This document shows, one piece after another, positions 6,855 to 11,034 of a stretch of 11,034 nucleotides of DNA. The notes below the pieces were generated by a model. The model was given only the letters and a program-made list of their open reading frames with translations. It did no database searches and was not told where the DNA came from. Numbering within the stretch: position 1 is the first letter of the stretch; each line of letters starts with the position of its first letter. The position numbers and the translations under genes were made by a program. Source of the stretch: Pseudomonadota bacterium (GTDB lineage Bacteria > Pseudomonadota > Gammaproteobacteria > Burkholderiales > Burkholderiaceae_B); assembly GCA_023432075.1 (NCBI GenBank), contig JAEYVD010000762.1:1-11034 (forward strand), read 5' to 3'.

Positions 6855-6893
6855 TGAAACTGTTCAACGCCGTGCAGGCGTAGCCGCTTCCGA

Positions 6894-7793
6894 TCAGACC
6901 ATTCCCGCAGGCGCGTGAAAATCCAGGCAGGCCTCGGCGTGCGCGCGCAGCGTTTCCAGCATGGGGCGCGTGTCGTCCCGGCGCCATTGGAAGGTATAGG
7001 TAAGCGGGCGCAGGGGCGCGAACCCGGGCAACGGGTGCAAGTCACCCCGGTCGATCAGGATGCGTGCCCAGGCCGATGGCAGGAAGCCAAGCCCCAAGCC
7101 GTGCCGAAGCATGGCCGCGATGCCGCCCCAACCGTTGCAGCACTGATTGCGTCCGGGCGACACGCGCTGCTCGGTCAGCCAGTCATCCAGGATACGGATG
7201 GCGCCCGAGCTTTGCGGCAGGGTGATGAGCGTCAGCCCGGGCAGGTCGGCAGGCGTAAGCGTCTGGGGATCCGGGACGGCGTCAGCCGCGGCCACCCATT
7301 CGAACTGGGCGCTGCCGATGACGCGCGACGCGATCGACGGCCGGGAAGAGGGGCCCGCGATGACGGCAAAGTCCAGCTCGCCTTCTTCCAGGCCGCGTTC
7401 GACCAGTTCGCCAACGCCCACGAAGGGCTCCACCAGTAGATCAGGGTGGTCGAGCTGAATCACTTCAATCAGGCGGGCCATCCAGGTCAGTGAGGTCAGT
7501 TCGCCCGCGCCAAACCGGCAGCGTCCGGAATAACTGAGGTTGTTGCTGGCCTGCTGCATGAACTGGTCGGCATTGCGCAGCAGATCCTTGGCGTGCGGCA
7601 CCAGCTGTTCGCCCAGCGCAGTCAACGTGGCGCTGCGGGCGCTGCGGCTGAAGAGTTCGGCCCCAATCGACGATTCCAGTTCGCCAATGCGTTTGGACAG
7701 CGACGAGACCGAAATATTGAGACGATTCGCGGCGATGGCGAAATTCTTGCAGGTGGCGGCCCAATAGAAGGCCTCGAGTTGCTTGAGCGTCAT
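6894..7793 (-). CDS. LysR family transcriptional regulator, divergent from the FMN enzyme gene
   Basis: A 299-residue LysR-type regulator. MTLKQLEAFYWAATCKNFAIAA opens the winged helix-turn-helix domain, with the recognition part at about residues 18-41 (NFAIAANRLNISVSSLSKRIGELE). An effector-binding domain follows from about residue 90, and residues GRNQCCNGWGGIAAMLRHGLGLGFLP correspond to the conserved late part of that domain. The ATG at 7793 is placed exactly where LysR proteins start, though no ribosome site is evident. It diverges from the FMN enzyme across a 179-base gap with a LysR-box palindrome, and it precedes the D-hydroxyacid dehydrogenase and Bug genes on its own strand. It is therefore the likely regulator of the whole locus. 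The effector is unknown; a hydroxyacid or its 2-oxoacid product would be logical. Confidence 0.9.
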   Translation of the reverse strand: MTLKQLEAFYWAATCKNFAIAANRLNISVSSLSKRIGELESSIGAELFSRSARSATLTALGEQLVPHAKDLLRNADQFMQQASNNLSYSGRCRFGAGELTSLTWMARLIEVIQLDHPDLLVEPFVGVGELVERGLEEGELDFAVIAGPSSRPSIASRVIGSAQFEWVAAADAVPDPQTLTPADLPGLTLITLPQSSGAIRILDDWLTEQRVSPGRNQCCNGWGGIAAMLRHGLGLGFLPSAWARILIDRGDLHPLPGFAPLRPLTYTFQWRRDDTRPMLETLRAHAEACLDFHAPAGMV

Positions 7794-7870
7794 GAATGGA
7801 TGCCGTCTGGCGGATGCAGGCTTGCGGAGCAGCGCGATTGAGGGTGAATAAAAGTGTAGGGAACAACATC

Positions 7871-7887
7871 AATAAAGTCACTTTATT
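7871..7887. promoter_or_regulatory. LysR-box palindrome in the LysR/FMN-enzyme divergent promoter
   Basis: AATAAAG and CTTTATT form a perfect 7-bp inverted repeat with a 3-base spacer (TCA) and T-N11-A geometry (T7873, A7885). A further imperfect half, GAATAAAAGTG, lies about 25 bases towards the LysR gene, as in many two-part LysR sites. Binding by the adjacent LysR protein is inferred. Confidence 0.55.
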
Positions 7888-7910
7888 CAAACTGCGGTCC
7901 CGCCTATAGT
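7882..7910 (+). promoter_or_regulatory. Candidate promoter of the FMN-dependent hydroxyacid enzyme
   Basis: A -10 TATAGT (7905-7910) lies 17 bases after TTTATT (7882-7887), which is the right arm of the palindrome and a modest -35. A regulator bound to the palindrome would touch the polymerase site directly. The transcript would start near 7917, about 55 bases before the start codon. Confidence 0.45.
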
Positions 7911-7972
7911 CCCCGGCGATACTGACAACGACAGGACGGCCGGTTGCCAGGCGACCGCCGAAAGGAGCTCAC

Positions 7973-9154
7973 ATGCCCGATCCGCTGCGCTGCATGCTCA
8001 GTCTGCACGATTTCGAAGCCGCCGCCAGAAAGCGCCTTCCCAAACCGATCTATGCGTATGTATCGGGCGCGGTCGAGGACGGCCATTCGGAACGCGGCAA
8101 CCGCGACGCATTTGCCGAATATGGCTTTCGGCCCAAGGTGCTGGTGGACGTGTCGGCCCGAAGCACGCAGAGCACGGTGCTGGGCCGGGACTTCGCGGCG
8201 CCCGTGGGCGTGGCGCCCATGGGCATTTCGGCGATATCCAGTTACCGCGGCGATATCGTGATGGCCAAGGCGGCCGCAGAGGCAGGCGTGCCCTGCATCA
8301 TGAGCGGTTCGTCCCTGATCCGCCTGGAGACCGTGATGGAGGCGGCGCCGGGCACCTGGTTTCAGGCCTATCTGCCGGGCGACGACGCACAGATCGCCGC
8401 GCTCATCGATCGCGTGGCGGCGGCAGGCGTCGGCACGCTCGTCCTGACGGTCGACACGCCGGTCGCCGCCAATCGCGAGAACAACGTGCGCGCAGGGTTT
8501 TCGACGCCGTTGCGGCCAAGCCTGGGCCTGGCCTGGCAGGGGCTGACGCACCCCCGGTGGCTCTTCGGCACGTTCCTGCGCACGCTGCTGCGCCACGGCA
8601 TGCCGCACTTCGAGAACAACTATGCGACCCGGGGCGCGCCCATCCTGTCGGCCAGCGTGCTGCGCGACTTCTCCGACCGGGGCCACCTGAACTGGCAGCA
8701 TGTGGCGGCCATCCGCCGGCGCTGGAAGGGGCAGATGGTGCTGAAGGGCATTTTGCATCCCGACGATGCGCGGGCGGCGCAGGCGCATGGCATGGACGGC
8801 ATCATCGTGTCCAACCACGGCGGCCGGCAACTGGATGGCAGCGTGCCGCCCCTGCATGCGCTGCCCGCCATCGTCGACGCGGTGGGCGGCAGCATGGAAG
8901 TGATGCTGGACAGCGGCGTGCGGCGGGGGACGGACGTGATCAAGGCGTTGGCGCTGGGTGCGCGCTGCGTGTTCGTGGGGCGTCCGTTCAACTATGCGGC
9001 GACGGTCGCCGGCCAGCGCGGCGTGGCGCACGCAATCGCGCTGATCGCCGACGAAGTCAAGCGCAACATGGGGCTGCTGGGCATCGTCGATGTCAGGGAA
9101 TTGAATGCCGCCTTCCTGCAGCGGTCCTCATTGCCGGCGGGGCACGGCGCGTAG
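7973..9154 (+). CDS. FMN-dependent L-2-hydroxyacid oxidase/dehydrogenase (LldD/glycolate oxidase family)
   Basis: A 393-residue flavoenzyme that oxidises an L-2-hydroxyacid to its 2-oxoacid and passes electrons to quinone, cytochrome or oxygen. The TIM-barrel signature SNHGGRQLDG (280-289) holds catalytic His282 and Arg285. By alignment with spinach glycolate oxidase, Tyr29, Tyr133, Asp161, Arg168 and Lys258 are the expected FMN and substrate residues, and the Trp108 position is Ser113. GVAPMGISAI (79-88) and LDSGVRRGTDVIKALALGA (312-330) are FMN-binding stretches. The length matches L-lactate dehydrogenase LldD (about 396), and a hydrophobic/basic insert around 183-210 may bind the membrane. 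AAAGGAG precedes the ATG. It could act on lactate, mandelate or another hydroxyacid. Its last 27 bases overlap the convergent gene. Confidence 0.92.
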   Translation: MPDPLRCMLSLHDFEAAARKRLPKPIYAYVSGAVEDGHSERGNRDAFAEYGFRPKVLVDVSARSTQSTVLGRDFAAPVGVAPMGISAISSYRGDIVMAKAAAEAGVPCIMSGSSLIRLETVMEAAPGTWFQAYLPGDDAQIAALIDRVAAAGVGTLVLTVDTPVAANRENNVRAGFSTPLRPSLGLAWQGLTHPRWLFGTFLRTLLRHGMPHFENNYATRGAPILSASVLRDFSDRGHLNWQHVAAIRRRWKGQMVLKGILHPDDARAAQAHGMDGIIVSNHGGRQLDGSVPPLHALPAIVDAVGGSMEVMLDSGVRRGTDVIKALALGARCVFVGRPFNYAATVAGQRGVAHAIALIADEVKRNMGLLGIVDVRELNAAFLQRSSLPAGHGA

Positions 9155-9964
9155 CGCGTCCAGGCGCTGGGCCAGCGTGGCGGCGGACAATTCGCCCACG
9201 CGCAGGTCCACCATCCGTCCGCTGGCATCCAGAAATAGCGTGGCCGGCAGGCCGCGGTTGCTGAGCTGGCGGGACGCGTCGCTGGCCGGGTCCATAAGCA
9301 CGTTTTGAAGCGCCGGGGCGTGCTGACGCAGGTACTGCGTGATCTCGGGCGGGGCTTCACCCTGGTTCAAAAACACGAAATGCACGTCCGGGTGGGCGGC
9401 TTGCGCCGCTTCGAAAGCGGGCATTTCGCGCCGGCACGGCGGACACCAGCTTGCCCACAGGTTGATGACGGTCGGCTTGCCCTGATAGGCGGCCAGCGTC
9501 ACGGGGGCGGCGTTCAAGTCCTGCAAACGAAGCTGCGCGAGCGCTGGCGGCGGTTGATCGGGCGGCGCCAGCAGCCGGCCCCCAGCGAGCCAGGTGGCCG
9601 TGGCCAGCGCCAGGGCGCCGATGACGGCAGGCCTTGGCACGCCGCGGCGCAGCATGGTCGCCACGGCATAGATCCAGGCGGCTGCCAGACCCCACGTGCC
9701 GGCCCAGCCGCCGTCGCGTATATCCAGCACGGCCAAGGGGTTCTCTACGAAAGGATCCCGGTACTGCCAGACAAAGCCCAACCGCGCGGCCAGCAGACCC
9801 ACGATCAGCGCGCCCCACAGCACGCCGGAGACGTCGGCGCGACGGCCGTCGCGGCCCGCGCGGTTCAGCAGGTGTGCCGCCAGCAGCCCAACGAGGGCGG
9901 CGGCGGCCAGCACGGCGAGTTCGGCGGGGAAAACAAGCGGGCCAAGACGGATGGCGGGCGGCAT
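9128..9964 (-). CDS. Lgt-like half-domain fused to a TlpA-type thioredoxin domain
   Basis: A 278-residue membrane-anchored thiol protein. Residues 1-131 hold about four membrane helices and resemble the first half of prolipoprotein diacylglyceryl transferase: LGPLVF, then AARLGFVWQY, then a PLAVLDIRDGG turn. The Lgt HGG motif is absent (catalytic His position is Thr90) and the second half with its key Arg is missing, so transferase activity is not expected. Residues 140-278 form a TlpA/ResA-like redoxin with WASWCPPC (active Cys174 and Cys177) and the cis-proline loop GLPATLF (Pro240). It probably reduces disulfides in the periplasm, for instance in apocytochromes, but its partner is unknown. 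The ATG is preceded by AGGA. It lies 91 bases downstream of the HlyD-like gene on the same strand and may share its transcript. Confidence 0.85.
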   Translation of the reverse strand: MPPAIRLGPLVFPAELAVLAAAALVGLLAAHLLNRAGRDGRRADVSGVLWGALIVGLLAARLGFVWQYRDPFVENPLAVLDIRDGGWAGTWGLAAAWIYAVATMLRRGVPRPAVIGALALATATWLAGGRLLAPPDQPPPALAQLRLQDLNAAPVTLAAYQGKPTVINLWASWCPPCRREMPAFEAAQAAHPDVHFVFLNQGEAPPEITQYLRQHAPALQNVLMDPASDASRQLSNRGLPATLFLDASGRMVDLRVGELSAATLAQRLDALRAVPRRQ

Positions 9965-10055
9965 GCAGGTTCCTGGTGGGAGAAGGCCGCCAGCCTAGCA
10001 CGGCGCGCCTGGACGGCAGCCTGGCGGGATCCGGCCAAGAACAGCATGAATTCCG

Positions 10056-11034
10056 TCAGAAGCCAATTTCCCGTTGCAGCGCCGCCACCGCAAGGCGGAT
10101 GCCGACGCCGATGAAGCTCTGGCGCCCCGCGCCCAGTTGCGCGGTGCCATTCATCTCGCGGTCCATGCCGTTTGCCCCATCGCAGTCCGCAAAGCGTACC
10201 TGCCAGGTTGCGCGCAAGGGCACCAGCCGATGCGTCTTGGCGTCCCGCTCCGCCGGAATCGGACCGCCGTAGGTGCTGGCCACGCTGGGTTCATCCAGTG
10301 TGGATACGTTGACGCGATCGATGGCTTGGACGCGGCAGGTGCGTGCGGCCATTTCGGGCAGGCTCGCGACGAATACGGCGGATTGCCCCGGCGCCAGCCG
10401 CGCAACCTCTTCCTCTCCCACGTAAGCATTGCCTTTCACGCCCTCCGGCGCGACCAGGTCGTACAGCCGTTCTCCGCGCGGCAGCCAGGTGCCTGGCGCC
10501 TGACCTTCGCCGTCGGCCTGCACGACGCCATCGAAAGGCGCGCGCAAGCTCAATTGCGCGATCTGCGCTTGCAGGCCCGCCACAGTTTCGCGCGCGGCGG
10601 ACCAGCGGCTTGTCAGCGCCGTGCCTTGCTGGCGCAGGCGATCGTCGAAGGGTTGCTGTTCGACTTGCCACCGCAACTGCTTTTCTTCCGCCGTGGCGGC
10701 AGCGAGTGTGGCCTGCAGGTCGGGAGATACCAGCACAGCCAGGACATCCCCGGCCTGGACGCGCTGACCGTCGCGAGCCGGCGGCGGGGTGTCGGCCAGA
10801 TAGCCGGCCGCCACGGTGTACAGGCCTTGCGCCCGCTGCGGCCCCAGCACTGCCGGCGCGCTGACGCCGGCATGCCAGGGCACGACAAAGAACGCCACGA
10901 TGGCCGTGCCCAGCAGCGCACTGCGCACCGTCTGGAAATTCCAGTGCAGGTCCTCACGACGCGAACCGATCGCCTTGACCTCGTTCCACACGGGGCGCAG
11001 GATGAACCACCACAACTCGACGCAGAACAACAGC
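10056..11034 (-). CDS. HlyD-like C-terminal part of a membrane protein, probably an M50 peptidase/HlyD fusion (cut by right edge)
   Basis: The reading frame is open to the window edge, so the visible 325 residues are a C-terminal fragment; the TTG near 11030 is not a credible start. Order: a membrane helix (LLFCVELWWFILRPVW), a short basic loop, a second helix (ALLGTAIVAFFVVPW), then a periplasmic part. That part has half a lipoyl-like domain (DGQRVQAGDVLAVLVSPDL), an alpha-helical hairpin rich in Gln and Ala, the second half (LSLRAPFDGVVQADGEG), and a beta-barrel region. The two-helix lead-in matches my memory of large proteins with an N-terminal zinc M50 peptidase and C-terminal HlyD-like adaptor, often near exporters. 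The peptidase part is not visible, so a plain HlyD adaptor remains possible. It ends in TGA 91 bases before the TlpA-like gene. Confidence 0.75.
   Translation of the reverse strand, partial: LLFCVELWWFILRPVWNEVKAIGSRREDLHWNFQTVRSALLGTAIVAFFVVPWHAGVSAPAVLGPQRAQGLYTVAAGYLADTPPPARDGQRVQAGDVLAVLVSPDLQATLAAATAEEKQLRWQVEQQPFDDRLRQQGTALTSRWSAARETVAGLQAQIAQLSLRAPFDGVVQADGEGQAPGTWLPRGERLYDLVAPEGVKGNAYVGEEEVARLAPGQSAVFVASLPEMAARTCRVQAIDRVNVSTLDEPSVASTYGGPIPAERDAKTHRLVPLRATWQVRFADCDGANGMDREMNGTAQLGAGRQSFIGVGIRLAVAALQREIGF

Noticed and set aside
8232..8256. Repeated GATATC/GATAT-type words inside the FMN enzyme gene resembling a palindrome
   Set aside because: They lie within conserved coding sequence and are explained by codons; no link to a promoter.
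7904..9031. 375-codon open frame on the minus strand opposite the FMN enzyme
   Set aside because: It is His/Arg-rich shadow coding opposite a gene with complete catalytic motifs and a good ribosome site.
9987..10027. CCGCCAG...CTGGCGG inverted repeat between the HlyD-like and TlpA-like genes
   Set aside because: The 27-base loop and lack of a T-run make it a poor terminator; short GC-rich repeats are expected here by chance.
1..11034. Mobile elements, CRISPR arrays, tRNA or rRNA genes, prophage or defence genes
   Set aside because: No transposase or integrase reading frames, regularly spaced repeats, cloverleaf-like sequences or defence domains were seen on either strand.

Overview
The window is GC-rich, tightly packed bacterial chromosome with strong G/C bias at third codon positions. 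An orphan Bug-type (TctC) solute receptor, two LysR regulators and generally Burkholderiales-like proteins point to a betaproteobacterium, most likely Alcaligenaceae (Achromobacter/Bordetella-like). This placement is an inference from protein style, not from a marker gene. I see no rRNA, tRNA, CRISPR array, insertion sequence, integrase or phage gene, and no gene-free stretch longer than about 300 bases.

Left block (1-2575). The N-terminus of an HPP-family membrane protein runs off the left edge (minus strand). A MarR-type regulator (minus) lies upstream of it, and a ClC-family anion transporter with two CBS domains (plus) diverges from the regulator. Two closely similar palindromes, TATGTCG-N5-CGAYAWW, sit in front of HPP and in the marR/clc divergent promoter. 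The MarR protein may therefore control both transporters and itself. The ClC keeps the external gating glutamate, but by my alignment it lacks the usual filter Ser, central Tyr and inner proton Glu.

Second block (2586-4636). A LysR regulator (minus) diverges from a short, type-2 argC (plus). An ATTCAG-N5-CTGAAT palindrome with LysR-box geometry lies between them, and a strong stem-loop follows argC.

Third block (4641-9154). A LysR regulator, a D-2-hydroxyacid dehydrogenase and a Bug-family periplasmic receptor lie in that order on the minus strand. An FMN-dependent L-2-hydroxyacid oxidase/dehydrogenase diverges on the plus strand. A palindrome covers the -35 of a good candidate promoter for the FMN enzyme. 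The layout suggests uptake and oxidation of both stereoisomers of some 2-hydroxyacid to the same 2-oxoacid; the substrate cannot be read from the sequence.

Right block (9128-11034, minus strand). A gene whose product joins half of an Lgt-like membrane domain to a TlpA-type thioredoxin domain overlaps the end of the FMN enzyme gene tail to tail. Upstream of it is the C-terminal part of a large membrane-anchored HlyD-like protein, probably of the M50 peptidase/HlyD fusion kind, cut by the right edge.

Most genes here are recognisable families. The parts most worth checking are the shared palindrome and altered ClC in the left block, the paired D/L hydroxyacid locus, and the half-Lgt/TlpA fusion.
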